DNA of 64,000 bases, from contig JBCCUL010000022.1 of NCBI GenBank assembly GCA_039197065.1, forward strand, positions 1-64,000. The letters run 5' to 3'. The stretch is from JANQPX01 sp039197065 (GTDB lineage Bacteria; Pseudomonadota; Alphaproteobacteria; Geminicoccales; Geminicoccaceae). Under the pieces are notes generated by a model that saw nothing but the letters and a program-made list of their open reading frames with translations, did not search any database and was not told where the DNA came from. Position 1 is the first letter of the stretch; every line of letters begins with the position of its first letter. A program made the position numbers and the translations under genes. Of the stretch, positions 44,188 to 52,857 are shown in pieces.

Positions 44188-45351
44188 CTATTCCGGCACC
44201 ACTTCTCCGGGCAGGGAATTCACCGTCATGGTGTCGCTCGGCTGGAAATGGATGACCGATCGGATCGACTGACCAGCCTTCAAGAGATCGAAAGCGGTGT
44301 TGATCTGGTCATGTTTCATGTGATGCGTGATGTAGGGATCGACGCTGAAGTCACCGCGCATCCATTCATCCACCATGCCGGGTAATTGACTGCGGCCCAG
44401 GACACCGCCGAAGGCCGTCCCGCGCCAGACCCGGCCGGTGACCAGCTGGAAGGGGCGCGTGGCGATTTCCTGGCCTGCGCCTGCGACGCCGATCACGGTG
44501 CATTCGCCCCAGCCCTTGTGACAGGCTTCGAGCGCTGAACGCATCAGCTCAACGTTGCCGACCGCTTCGAATGTGTAGTCCAGCCCGCCGTCGGTCATCT
44601 CGACCAGGACGTTCTGGATCGGGTCGCTGTAGTCCTTGGGGTTAAGGCACTCGGTGGCGCCGAGAGCCTTGGCCAGCGGGAACTTGGACGTGTTGATGTC
44701 GATGCCGATGATCCGAGACGCACCGTTCAGCACGGCGCCCTGGATCACCGCCATGCCGACGGCGCCCAGACCGAAGACCGCGACGGTCGCACCGGCCTCC
44801 ACCTTGGCGGTGTTGCGCACGGCGCCGATGCCGGTCGGCACGGCGCAGCCCATGACCGACGCCTTGGAGAGCGGGGCGTCCTTGGTGATCTTGGCCACCG
44901 AGATTTCAGGCAGCACCGTATACTCGCTGAACGTGCTGGTGCCCATGTAATGGAGGATCTGCTTGCCCTTGTAGGAGAAGCGGGACGTGCCATCGGGCAT
45001 CACGCCAGCACCCTGGGTCTTCCGGATGGTCTGGCAAAGATTGGTCTTGCCGGACTTGATATAGGGGCAGTCAGGATCTTCCGGCACGTAGAGCGGGATC
45101 ACATGGTCGCCCGGGACGACGGAGGTGACGCCCTTGCCCACCTCTTCGACCACGCCGCAGCCTTCATGGCCGAGGATACAAGGGAACAAGCCCTCAGGGT
45201 CTTCGCCCGAGAGGGTGAACACATCGGTATGGCATAAGCTGGTGGTCACGATGCGAACGAGAACCTCGCCTTCCTTCGGACCTTCGAGATCGACTTCCTC
45301 GATCTCCAGCGGTCGGTTCGGTTCCCAGGCAATAGCGGCACGCGTCTTCAT
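44188..45351 (-). CDS. Class III-type alcohol dehydrogenase (AdhC/FrmA-like) lacking half the structural-zinc cysteines
   Basis: 387 residues. Catalytic-zinc ligands are intact: Cys40 (TSLCHTD), His62-Glu63 (LGHEGCG) and Cys169 (MGCAVPTGIG). The cofactor loop is VFGLGAVGMAVIQGA and DGTSRFSYKGK is typical of S-(hydroxymethyl)glutathione dehydrogenases. In the structural-zinc loop, EDPDCPYIKSGKTNLC, only Cys95 and Cys106 remain; the other two positions are Asp92 and Ile98, so that zinc is probably not bound. It starts 19 bp after the DUF1826 gene behind GGAAGGAGA. The operon promoter carries a Zur-like box, which suggests a zinc-sparing enzyme. Confidence 0.88.
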   Translation of the reverse strand: MKTRAAIAWEPNRPLEIEEVDLEGPKEGEVLVRIVTTSLCHTDVFTLSGEDPEGLFPCILGHEGCGVVEEVGKGVTSVVPGDHVIPLYVPEDPDCPYIKSGKTNLCQTIRKTQGAGVMPDGTSRFSYKGKQILHYMGTSTFSEYTVLPEISVAKITKDAPLSKASVMGCAVPTGIGAVRNTAKVEAGATVAVFGLGAVGMAVIQGAVLNGASRIIGIDINTSKFPLAKALGATECLNPKDYSDPIQNVLVEMTDGGLDYTFEAVGNVELMRSALEACHKGWGECTVIGVAGAGQEIATRPFQLVTGRVWRGTAFGGVLGRSQLPGMVDEWMRGDFSVDPYITHHMKHDQINTAFDLLKAGQSIRSVIHFQPSDTMTVNSLPGEVVPE

Positions 45352-45370
45352 CTCGGGTCTCCTTCCCTGA

Positions 45371-46030
45371 TCAATGTATGTGCATAACCTTTTGATCCGG
45401 CTCTTTTGCCGGCTCGCTTATTGGATCGAGCACGAGGACGAGGCGCGTCTCACCTGTGCCCTCGATGGGCGGCGACCGATGCAACAGGCCGGACGCCGGG
45501 TGCTCGGGCCAGAGCTTACCGCGCAAGAGGATCGGTGCGCCGGTGGGCACGGTGTGGATATGCTCAGGCTCGTCGCCGTCGGTCGAGACGCCATATTGCG
45601 TGCCCGTTCCGCGGTAGGTGCAGACGAGACGCGCCGTGACGGCGTCCATATGGAATTTTCGGCATGAGTTTGTTTTGACGATGTCGAAGCGCAGCCGGAG
45701 ACAGGGTGCTCGCATCAGCTCGGCGAAAAGGTCCGCCAACGCCGCGGCGTCGTCGATCAACATATCCCGTTCGCTGCAATCGGGCGTGCCGCAGGTTTCG
45801 CAGATCTGGAACGCGGCGTCTCGAACATCCTCCGGGCGCAGGATCACCCGCGCTTTCGGCAGAAGCTCAGGCTCAAGCGCGTCGATCCAGGATTGAAAGC
45901 TCGGCAGCGGGTCGCGCCGCCAGATCGCGGCGGCACAGCCGGGGTGGTGGATCGCCGACAGACCTTCGGGCGCACCGGCGACGCCGACCCCGACAGCTAT
46001 CTGCTCAACATTTTCTTGAGCGACGGTCAT
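45371..46030 (-). CDS. DUF1826 protein
   Basis: 219 residues matching DUF1826 (CETCGTPDCSERDMLIDDAAALADLF in parts; LRLRFDIVKTNSCRKFHMDAVTARLVCTYRG in parts; PTGAPILLRGKLWP; LLHRSPPIEGTGETRLVLVLD in parts). The HxD pair in FHMDAVTARL and the later histidine resemble a small 2-oxoglutarate-oxygenase-like or metal-binding fold, but this is inference. The family is known mainly from Zur-regulated clusters with COG0523 GTPases. Here its ATG overlaps the CobW stop as ATGA. Confidence 0.85.
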   Translation of the reverse strand: MTVAQENVEQIAVGVGVAGAPEGLSAIHHPGCAAAIWRRDPLPSFQSWIDALEPELLPKARVILRPEDVRDAAFQICETCGTPDCSERDMLIDDAAALADLFAELMRAPCLRLRFDIVKTNSCRKFHMDAVTARLVCTYRGTGTQYGVSTDGDEPEHIHTVPTGAPILLRGKLWPEHPASGLLHRSPPIEGTGETRLVLVLDPISEPAKEPDQKVMHIH

Positions 46031-47244
46031 GCCGCCTCCGCGCGCCGCCAGACCGGAAACGGATCGGGAAGGTCGGGAAGCTGATCGGGGCCTTGGGCCA
46101 GATCCTCCGACACAAGGCAGGCGTCGAGCTTCGCCTGCAGATGCGGCCAGTCGATGCCCGATCCGATGAAGACGATTTCCTGCCTTCGGTCACCCCAGGG
46201 TTCCTGCCAATGCGCTTCGATGTAGGAGCGCGCACTCTCATGGTCCGGCCAGCGCGCCTTCGGTACCGATGCCCACCAGGTGCCGAGCGGCTTGATCGAA
46301 GAGAGTGCACCCGCAAGCGAATATTCGGCCACCCAATCGGGCCGCGTCGCGAGCCAGAAATGCCCCTTGGCGCGAATTACCCCCGGCATCTGACCGTTCA
46401 GAACGTCGCGGATACGTGCCGGGTCGAAGGGACGCCGTGCGCGGTAGACGTAGCTGGTAACTCCATATTCCTCGGTTTCCGGCACATGGTCGGCAAAGCC
46501 GTAAAGCTCTTTTGCCCACATCGGATGGTCATGGGCCTGCTCGAAATCGAAGCGCCCGGTGTCGAGGATCTTCTCCACGGCGACATCGGAATAGTTAGCC
46601 TCGATGACCCAAGCATCGGCGTTCAGGCTGCGGATGATCTTCTGCGCCGCGTCGAGCTGCGCTTGCGTTGCATCCGCGACCTTGTTCAGGATGACGACAT
46701 CGGCGAACTCGATCTGGTCGGTCAGGAGGTGGACAAGCGTGCGCTCGTCCTCCTCCCCCATGGTCTCGCCCCGATCGCTAAGGAAGTCACGGCTGGTGTA
46801 GTCGCGAAGGAGGTTCACCGCATCGACCACCGTGACCATCGTGTCGAGGCGGGCGACGTCCGACAGGCTCTCGCCCGCCTCGTCCCGGAACTCGAAGGTC
46901 GCGGCGACGGGCAAAGGCTCGGAGATGCCGGTCGACTCGATCAGGAGGTAGTCGAACCGATCTTCTCCAGCGAGGCGCTTAACCTCGGCCAGCAGGTCGT
47001 CCCGAAGGGTGCAGCAGATGCAGCCGTTCGACATCTCGACCAGGGTCTCGTCGGTGCGGCTGAGCTCGGTGTCCGCCCGCACCAGATCCGCGTCGATGTT
47101 GACCTCGGACATATCGTTGACGATCACAGCAACGCGCCGGCCATCGCGATTGTTCAGGACACGGTTCAAGAGTGTCGTCTTGCCGGCGCCGAGAAAACCG
47201 GAGAGCACGGTGACGGGAAGACGTGCGTCCTCTGTCGTTGTCAT
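46027..47244 (-). CDS. CobW/COG0523-family GTP-dependent zinc metallochaperone (ZigA/YciC-like)
   Basis: 405 residues from ATG 47244 (GAAAGTG 8 bases upstream); ATG 47259 is possible. Walker A is GFLGAGKTTLLN (16-27), the metal motif is CICC-type (Cys75, Cys77, Cys78 in SNGCICCTL), the switch is LLIESTGISEPLPV and the NKVAD guanine motif is VILNKVAD. The C-terminal CobW domain ends with a GDRRQEIVFIG segment. Such proteins deliver zinc to client enzymes under zinc limitation. It is first in the operon behind a Zur-like box. Confidence 0.9.
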   Translation of the reverse strand: MTTTEDARLPVTVLSGFLGAGKTTLLNRVLNNRDGRRVAVIVNDMSEVNIDADLVRADTELSRTDETLVEMSNGCICCTLRDDLLAEVKRLAGEDRFDYLLIESTGISEPLPVAATFEFRDEAGESLSDVARLDTMVTVVDAVNLLRDYTSRDFLSDRGETMGEEDERTLVHLLTDQIEFADVVILNKVADATQAQLDAAQKIIRSLNADAWVIEANYSDVAVEKILDTGRFDFEQAHDHPMWAKELYGFADHVPETEEYGVTSYVYRARRPFDPARIRDVLNGQMPGVIRAKGHFWLATRPDWVAEYSLAGALSSIKPLGTWWASVPKARWPDHESARSYIEAHWQEPWGDRRQEIVFIGSGIDWPHLQAKLDACLVSEDLAQGPDQLPDLPDPFPVWRRAEAA

Positions 47245-47326
47245 GATATCACTTTCCATTGCTTTACGAACTCGGCGCTTGCCGATTCTCTCGCTGTTTG
47301 ATCGTCTCGCTATCCCATCCAGATAA

Positions 47327-47344
47327 GTAATATTATAACATAAC
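47327..47344 (-). promoter_or_regulatory. Zur-like box upstream of the CobW operon
   Basis: The AT-rich imperfect palindrome GTAATATTATAACATAAC (plus strand; GTTATGTTATAATATTAC on the operon strand) has 7 of 9 symmetric pairs and contains the TGTTATAATAT core typical of Zur operators. It lies 83 bp before the CobW start in otherwise GC-rich DNA. Zur represses COG0523 and DUF1826 genes when zinc is plentiful. Confidence 0.65.
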
Positions 47345-47651
47345 GCAAGTAAGCCATAGGAACGTCGATTCGCGATAACGGGCTTGGATGCTCGATTCGT
47401 CTGAGCTGTCGCCACGGATGCGAGGATCGCAACACCGATTCGACAAGCCGGTACAGCGATCGAAAGCCTCGCTCGCCGTCAGCACCACATGACCAGGACA
47501 AGGCTCGAGCGCCCACCATCCCGTCGAGGTCCAAGTACAGCCTGTCGGCGCTGCCGACCGCTGCCGATCCGACCCCTTTCGCAGCGCAGCAAGGCTCGCT
47601 ATAAGGCCGTCAGATCGTCGAAACTTCAGGAAATCCAGGGGAGCCCGGCTC
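47345..47651. other. Spacer between the Zur-like box and ndk
   Basis: About 300 bp without a supportable gene. It should hold the ndk promoter. The GGAAATCCAGGGGAG stretch just ahead of ndk provides its ribosome site. Confidence 0.35.
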
Positions 47652-48074
47652 ATGGCCATTCAGCGTACTTTTTCGATCATCAAGCCCGACGCCACCCGCC
47701 GCAATCTGACCGGCGAGATCAATGCCCGTTTCGAGAAGGCGGGGCTGCGCATCGTCGCCCAGCGTCGCATTCAGATGTCGCGGGCGCAGGCCGAGACCTT
47801 TTACGGCGTGCATAAGGAGCGGCCGTTCTTCAACGATCTCTGCACGTTCATGACCTCCGGTCCCGTCGTGGTGCAGGTGCTCGAGGGCGAGGATGCGATC
47901 GCAACCAATCGCCGGGTGATGGGCGCCACCAATCCTGCCGAGGCGGATGAAGGCACCATCAGGAAGGACTTCGCCGAGTCGATCGAGGCGAATTCCGTGC
48001 ATGGCTCGGACGCGCCGGAGACGGCGGCCGAGGAAATCGCGTTCTTCTTCGCAGGCGCCGACATCGTCGGCTGA
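47652..48074 (+). CDS. ndk: Nucleoside diphosphate kinase
   Basis: 140 residues, full length. QRTFSIIKPDATRRNLTGEI at the N-terminus and the active-site histidine His117 in EANSVHGSDAPETA are invariant family features. It transfers gamma-phosphate between NTPs and NDPs through phosphohistidine in the cytosol. A GACCGG-GCG-CCGGTC hairpin begins on its TGA stop, another stop-anchored short stem in this window. Confidence 0.95.
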   Translation: MAIQRTFSIIKPDATRRNLTGEINARFEKAGLRIVAQRRIQMSRAQAETFYGVHKERPFFNDLCTFMTSGPVVVQVLEGEDAIATNRRVMGATNPAEADEGTIRKDFAESIEANSVHGSDAPETAAEEIAFFFAGADIVG

Positions 48075-48115
48075 CCGGGCGCCGGTCCACGGCGACGTAA
48101 ACATACGAGCGTGGC

Positions 48116-48751
48116 ATGGCTGAGACCGCGGTCTGGCCCTGGCTGACGTTGGTCGGTCTGGGCATGTTCCATGGCGCCAACCCGGCGATGGGCTGGCTGT
48201 TCGCGGTGGCGCTCGGCCTGCATCGGAACAGTCGGCGCGAGGTTTTGGATGCACTTGCGCCGATCGCGATCGGCCATCTGCTGTCGACGGCTATCGTCGC
48301 CGGGCTGATCGTTCTGCTCGGCTTTTGGGTCGATCACGGCGTAATCCGCACGGTTGGCGGCGTTCTTTTGATCGGCTGGGGGATCTATCACCAGATCTAC
48401 GGCCATCGTCATCGCGTCAGGGTGGGCATGACCACGGGCTTCTTGGGCCTGGTCCTCTGGTCCTTCCTGATGGCGACGGCGCATGGCGCCGGCATGATGC
48501 TGGTGCCGGCTTTGATCCCGCTATGTCTGTCAGGCACGCCGGCGGCCGAGCTCGTGGAGGGCGGTTCGCTGCTGATCGCGGCGCTTGCGATCGGCCTCCA
48601 TGCGCTCGCCATGCTGGTGGTGACCGGCGTTATCGCGGTGATCGTCTACGAGTGGGTCGGCGTCGAGTTCCTGCGCCGCGGCTGGATCAATCTCGATTGG
48701 CTGTGGACGGCCGCTCTGGTGCTGACCGGCCTGTTTCTGATCCTGATGTGA
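48116..48751 (+). CDS. Multi-pass membrane protein of unknown function
   Basis: 211 residues with about six hydrophobic segments (near 7-30, 48-70, 76-95, 103-130, 145-175, 185-210). The conserved-looking motif GMFHGANPAMGWLFAVALGLH sits at the end of TM1, and histidines recur in later segments (MATAHGAGMM, IGLHALAML). The pattern of buried histidines resembles metal-handling membrane families such as NicO/RcnA-like or UreH-like proteins, but I cannot assign a function. It follows ndk by 41 bp. Confidence 0.7.
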   Translation: MAETAVWPWLTLVGLGMFHGANPAMGWLFAVALGLHRNSRREVLDALAPIAIGHLLSTAIVAGLIVLLGFWVDHGVIRTVGGVLLIGWGIYHQIYGHRHRVRVGMTTGFLGLVLWSFLMATAHGAGMMLVPALIPLCLSGTPAAELVEGGSLLIAALAIGLHALAMLVVTGVIAVIVYEWVGVEFLRRGWINLDWLWTAALVLTGLFLILM

Positions 48752-48854
48752 CGCTTGATGCCCTGATCAGGCGAAGGCGGGCACGGCCCTGCCCGCGGCT
48801 GCGCCCGGTCGGGAAGGATCAGTCGATCTGATCGTATCAGTCGGTCGTATCGGA

Positions 48855-49118
48855 TCAGTAGTAGTCGTAATCCCGATGCCGGCGCCAGCTGCCGTCGCGG
48901 TGATGCCGGCGATGATGGCGGCGCTCGTAACGCCGGCCGCGGTAATGATCGCGCTCGTAGTAGTCATCTCGATAGCGCGGCTCGCTGCTGGCAAGCCCGA
49001 CAAAGGCGCCGGCGGCGGCGCCTATCAGTGCGCCGCTCGCCGCCCGCTCCTGAGGCGTATGTCCGCAGGCGGAAAGCAAGCCAACGATCAAAACTGAAAC
49101 AGCGCCCATGCGCATCAT
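48855..49118 (-). CDS. Small glycine-zipper lipoprotein with basic/tyrosine-rich tail
   Basis: About 87 residues from ATG 49118 (GAGGAA 9 bases upstream). The lipobox is LLSAC (Cys at about 18), then GALIGAAAGAFVGLASS, a glycine-zipper segment able to pack in or against a membrane. The tail is rich in Arg, His, Tyr and Asp (RGRRYERRHHRRHHRDGSW). Similar small outer-membrane lipoproteins are common in alphaproteobacteria and their role is not established. Confidence 0.7.
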   Translation of the reverse strand: MMRMGAVSVLIVGLLSACGHTPQERAASGALIGAAAGAFVGLASSEPRYRDDYYERDHYRGRRYERRHHRRHHRDGSWRRHRDYDYY

Positions 49119-49213
49119 GACCGGTTCCTCTTCAAAGCAGATCTTTGCAACCTCAGATGCCATCATGGAACTTCGGTTCTGAACCGTGCATGAATGAGGT
49201 TAACACTCTTTAG

Positions 49214-49696
49214 ATGAGCCCGAATGACGCTATGACGACGCTTGTTCGCCACGATGCTTATGCCTACCGCGATGATCCCGCGGTCCCTGACTTCGATGAC
49301 AGCGGGCCGGTGGTTTTCATGGACGGCGACTGCGTTCTCTGCACGCGAACCGCGAAGCTGATTGCGAGGCTCGATCGTTCCGGGCTGTTTCGAATCTGTC
49401 CGGTCCAAAGCCCGACGGGAAGCGCGGTGCTCAGGCATTACGGCCTGGATGCGGATGATCCGGAGAGCTGGCTCTATCTGGCGGACGGCGAGGCCTATGT
49501 CTCGCTCGACGCCTTCATTCGCGCCGGCGCCAGGCTGGGCGGTATCGGAAAGTTGCTGCAGGTCCTGCGTATCCTGCCCCGGCCGGTGCAGGACTGGCTT
49601 TATCGAAAGGTGGCGCAAAACCGCATTCGCTGGTTCGGCCGAACCGACATGTGCGCCGTACCGGACCCGGCCCTTCGCGCTCGGCTGATCGATTGA
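49214..49696 (+). CDS. Thiol-disulfide oxidoreductase-like DCC (DUF393) family protein
   Basis: 160 residues. The family-naming motif is FMDGDCVLCTRTAKLIARLD (DGDCxLC), followed by FRICPVQSPTGSAVLRHYGLD and SWLYLADGEAYVSLDAFIRAG. The CxxC-like pair suggests redox activity; the physiological substrate is unknown. There is no signal peptide. It stands alone and divergent from the lipoprotein gene. ATG 49232 is an alternative start. Confidence 0.85.
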   Translation: MSPNDAMTTLVRHDAYAYRDDPAVPDFDDSGPVVFMDGDCVLCTRTAKLIARLDRSGLFRICPVQSPTGSAVLRHYGLDADDPESWLYLADGEAYVSLDAFIRAGARLGGIGKLLQVLRILPRPVQDWLYRKVAQNRIRWFGRTDMCAVPDPALRARLID

Positions 49697-49860
49697 GAGG
49701 CGTCGACACGCTTATTGCCAAACTCTCGAAGCGAGATGGTTGTCATGTGGATAACAAAATTATAAGTTGATTGCCTACTTTAGGGAAATGCTCAAACCGC
49801 TGAAAATCTATCTGAAATTTTCGAAAACCAGATCATCGAGACAAGGGTTCTCCGCCACCC

Positions 49861-50889
49861 ATGCCCAAGCGACGCGCTTTCGATAAGCGGGATGACCACC
49901 GCACCAAATTGCCGCTCGTCTACATCCTCAGCACCGGTCGCAGCGGCTCGACACTGCTTGACGTGCTCCTGGGTGCGCAGCCGCAATGCTGGACCGTCGG
50001 TGAGTTCCAGCTTCTCGACATCAGCGTCGGACGGCAGGCGCCATGCGGGTGTCACGCGCCGCTCGGTCAGTGCGAATTCTGGGAGCCGATCCTGGAGCGT
50101 GTGCGCCGCTCGATCCGCTTTCCGATCGGCCATTTCCGCTCCGGCAAGCATCCCAAAGGCAAGGTGGTGCGCTGGTCTCTTCTGCCGTCCATCCTGACCG
50201 GCGGCCCGCTGCCGACCCAGCGAGCGATTGCCGAGGCCTATGCGGTCAGTAATCTCGTCGCCCTTGAGGAAGCGAAAGAGGCTGCCGAAGATCATCAAGA
50301 CGAGGTGAACTGGCTGATCGACGCGTCGAAAGACCCCTATCGCCTGCTCTGGCTGCAGGCATCCGGCCTCTTTGACATCCGCGTCATTCATCTGGTGCGC
50401 AGGCCCGAAGGCTTCGTCGCCAATATGATGCGCTCTGCCGGCAGCGACAGCACGAGCCAGGCGGTCAAATATGCCGGCCGCTGGCTGATCGACAATCTGA
50501 TCGGCACCGCTCTTCTCTGGCGCATGTTCTGGCCGGAAGCGGTGAAGCGTATCGCTTATGAAGACCTCGCGTCCGATCCTGAGCGGACCCTGGGCGAGAT
50601 CTGCGCCTGGCTCGGCACCTCCTTCGATCCCGCTCGCACCGCCGACACGCGCTACGCGGTCAATCACGGCGTCGCCGGCAATCGGCCGCGCTGGGAGGCG
50701 ATGCCGGTGATTTTCGAGGAGAACTGGCGATCGACCATGCCCGAACAGCAGCAGCGCCTGATCGCAAAGATCACCGCACCGCTGGCGCGCCTCTGGGCGT
50801 CCAGCCATGTCGCCGCCGAAGACTGGAACCGGCAGGACGCCAACCCGCGCCGCCGCCATCTTCCGCCGCGCATGACCCAAAGCAGCTAG
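49861..50889 (+). CDS. Sulfotransferase family protein
   Basis: 342 residues. The 5'-phosphosulfate loop is LSTGRSGSTLLDVLLGA (residues 23-39), and the 3'-phosphate side is in DIRVIHLVRRPEGFVANMMRS with a later YEDLASDPERTL. These are the two PAPS-binding segments of carbohydrate/tyrosylprotein-type sulfotransferases. Four cysteines cluster at about 63-73 (CGCHAPLGQC). It probably sulfates a surface glycan or lipid; no glycan cluster is adjacent. The TAG stop opens a short palindromic repeat. Confidence 0.82.
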   Translation: MPKRRAFDKRDDHRTKLPLVYILSTGRSGSTLLDVLLGAQPQCWTVGEFQLLDISVGRQAPCGCHAPLGQCEFWEPILERVRRSIRFPIGHFRSGKHPKGKVVRWSLLPSILTGGPLPTQRAIAEAYAVSNLVALEEAKEAAEDHQDEVNWLIDASKDPYRLLWLQASGLFDIRVIHLVRRPEGFVANMMRSAGSDSTSQAVKYAGRWLIDNLIGTALLWRMFWPEAVKRIAYEDLASDPERTLGEICAWLGTSFDPARTADTRYAVNHGVAGNRPRWEAMPVIFEENWRSTMPEQQQRLIAKITAPLARLWASSHVAAEDWNRQDANPRRRHLPPRMTQSS

Positions 50890-50901
50890 TGGTGTGACCA
50901 C
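50889..50901 (+). repeat. Stop-codon hairpin of the sulfotransferase gene (GTGGT-GTG-ACCAC)
   Basis: Begins on the G of the TAG stop, followed by ATCATTTGATG and CCAGCGCC. The hairpin is identical to that of the ABC binding-protein and pepA genes; the tail is closest to the inverse copy before holC. Confidence 0.75.
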
Positions 50902-51081
50902 ATCATTTGATGTCCAGCGCCTCGACCAAGAGCGCTGGTATGCGGCCATTTCTTAGACGGCCTAAAGCGATCTCAGGCGCCGAACGCACCAAGGCCGAGG
51001 GTCGGCCTGCCTTGCCTTTAAGCTTGGCGTCGGTCTGAGACGTCTGTGCTAGACTTGCCCCTATTTGCAGGAGAGATTGGC

Positions 51082-51528
51082 ATGGATGACCTTAAGCTTG
51101 AAACCGTCGATGACGACGACATGGACGGTCTGATCGAGGCGATCCACCAAGGCTTCGATGCAGTCCCCCTTCCCGATGATATTGAGCCGTTTCGATCGAC
51201 GCCCTTTGCCTTCGCCCTTCGCAACGATCGGGGCGAGATCGAAGGGGCGGTCACGGGACGTTCGGTCTGGGGCTGGCTCTACGTCAAATATCTCTGGGTC
51301 TCGGGAGCGTATCGAGGACAGGGCTTCGGCAAGCATCTGCTTGACACCGCCGAGAACACGGCCCGTGATCGCGGCTGCAGCGGCGTCTGGCTCAGTACCT
51401 TCAGCTTCCAGGCGGGAGCCTTTTATGAGCGCCAGGGCTACGAAAAATTCGGCGAACTGCCCGACATGCCCAAAGGCCATCGCCGTCTCTTCTATCGAAA
51501 AACGCTGAATCACGACCAAGCCCGGTAA
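51082..51528 (+). CDS. GNAT-family N-acetyltransferase
   Basis: 148 residues from ATG 51082 (AGGAGAG upstream). The acetyl-CoA pyrophosphate loop is YRGQGFGKHLLDTAE and the C-terminal GNAT beta-bulge region is WLSTFSFQAGAFYERQGYEKFGE. The short tryptophan-rich VWGWLYVKYLWVSGAYRG precedes the loop. The acceptor cannot be told. It lies between the sulfotransferase and an ABC importer without obvious link. Confidence 0.85.
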   Translation: MDDLKLETVDDDDMDGLIEAIHQGFDAVPLPDDIEPFRSTPFAFALRNDRGEIEGAVTGRSVWGWLYVKYLWVSGAYRGQGFGKHLLDTAENTARDRGCSGVWLSTFSFQAGAFYERQGYEKFGELPDMPKGHRRLFYRKTLNHDQAR

Positions 51529-51621
51529 AAGTCCGGGGTCCAGGTCCAGCCTGGTTGCCGTGTCCCCGTTTTGGACCTTATCATCGGGACAGAAGGAAAA
51601 ACCAACCAAGGAGGCTCGGGC

Positions 51622-52857
51622 ATGGGCAGGAAACATCATTGGATCAGTGGTGCGGCGGCGATCGCGCTCGTTACCGGCATGGCCGGCGGGGCGATGGCGG
51701 CCGAGGTGCGGGTGATCGTTTCGCATTACAGCGATCAGACGGCGCCGATCTTCGAGGCGATGGCCGAGGAATTCGAAGCCGCCAATCCTGATATCGACAT
51801 CGTGATCGAGGATGTCGCCTGGGGTAATCTGCAGCAGCGTCTGACCACCGACATCGCCGGCGGCACCGCACCGGACATCTCGATCATCGGCACCCGCTGG
51901 CTGGTCGACTTCGTCGAGAACGACGTGGTCGAGCCGTTGAACTCTTACATGGACGACGAGTTCAAGAGCCGCTTCATCGAAACCTTCATGGGCCCCTCGA
52001 CGATCGACGGCGAGATCTACGGCCTGCCGGTGGCGGCGTCGGCGCGTGCCATGTACTACAACAAAAGACTACTGGATCAAGCCGGCGTTGCCGGCCCGCC
52101 GGCCACCTGGGACGATCTGGTCGCCGCAGCCGAGAAAGTTTCGGCGCTTGGCGACGACATTCATGGTTTCGGGCTCCAGGGCGGCGGCGACACCGAGACG
52201 GACGCCTATTGGTACTATTCGCTCTGGACCCATGGCGGCGACATCCTGACCGAGGATGGCCAAAGCGGCATTGCGAGCGAGGCGGCGATTGCGGCGACCA
52301 ACCGCTATAAGGGCCTGATCGATGCCGGTCTCACCCAGCCTGGCGTCACCAATTACAACCGTCAGGACGTCGAGAGCATGCTGAAGCAGGGCAAGGTCGG
52401 CATGATCCTCTCCGGCCCTTGGCTCAGGGGCCAGATGAAGGAAGAGGCGCCCGACATCGACTACGGCATCGCCGCGATCCCTGCGGGCTCCGCCCAAGCG
52501 ACCTATGGCGTGACCGACAGCATCGTCATGTTCGCCGACAGCGAGGTGAAGGATGAGGCCTGGAAGTTCCTTTCCGAGACCGCGTTCACCGACAAATGGC
52601 GGGCCGAATTCAGCCAGAAAGAGGGCTTTTTGCCGGTCTTCACCTCGGTTGCCGAGAACGACCACTTCGCCGGCGATCCGGAGCTGAAGGCGTTCACCGA
52701 CATGCTGCCTTATGCCAAGTTCGCGCCGCTGATCGCCAATTGGCAGGAGGTCGCCGACAGCACCAAGGCTGCGCTGCAGCAGGTCTATACCGGCGATGCC
52801 GAGGTCGAGGCGGCCTTGCAGGCCGGCGCCGAGAAGATCAACGGCATCCTCAACTAG
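51622..52857 (+). CDS. Sugar ABC transporter substrate-binding protein (family 1, MalE/UgpB-like)
   Basis: 411 residues from ATG 51622, preceded by AAGGAGG. The signal peptide ends near AMA-AEV (residue 27). It has extracellular solute-binding family 1 features: DIVIEDVAWGNLQQRLTTDIAGG, APDISIIGTRWLVDFVEN, YGLPVAASARAMYYNKRLLDQAG and KVGMILSGPWLRGQM. It binds an oligosaccharide, polyol or glycerol phosphate in the periplasm. Two permeases follow. No ATPase gene is in the cluster, so a shared MsmK/UgpC-like ATPase elsewhere is expected. Confidence 0.9.
   Translation: MGRKHHWISGAAAIALVTGMAGGAMAAEVRVIVSHYSDQTAPIFEAMAEEFEAANPDIDIVIEDVAWGNLQQRLTTDIAGGTAPDISIIGTRWLVDFVENDVVEPLNSYMDDEFKSRFIETFMGPSTIDGEIYGLPVAASARAMYYNKRLLDQAGVAGPPATWDDLVAAAEKVSALGDDIHGFGLQGGGDTETDAYWYYSLWTHGGDILTEDGQSGIASEAAIAATNRYKGLIDAGLTQPGVTNYNRQDVESMLKQGKVGMILSGPWLRGQMKEEAPDIDYGIAAIPAGSAQATYGVTDSIVMFADSEVKDEAWKFLSETAFTDKWRAEFSQKEGFLPVFTSVAENDHFAGDPELKAFTDMLPYAKFAPLIANWQEVADSTKAALQQVYTGDAEVEAALQAGAEKINGILN

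Noticed and set aside
47333..47659. 108-codon minus-strand frame between the Zur-like box and ndk
   Set aside because: It overlaps the regulatory spacer, lacks a start context and has a composition typical of non-coding GC-rich sequence.
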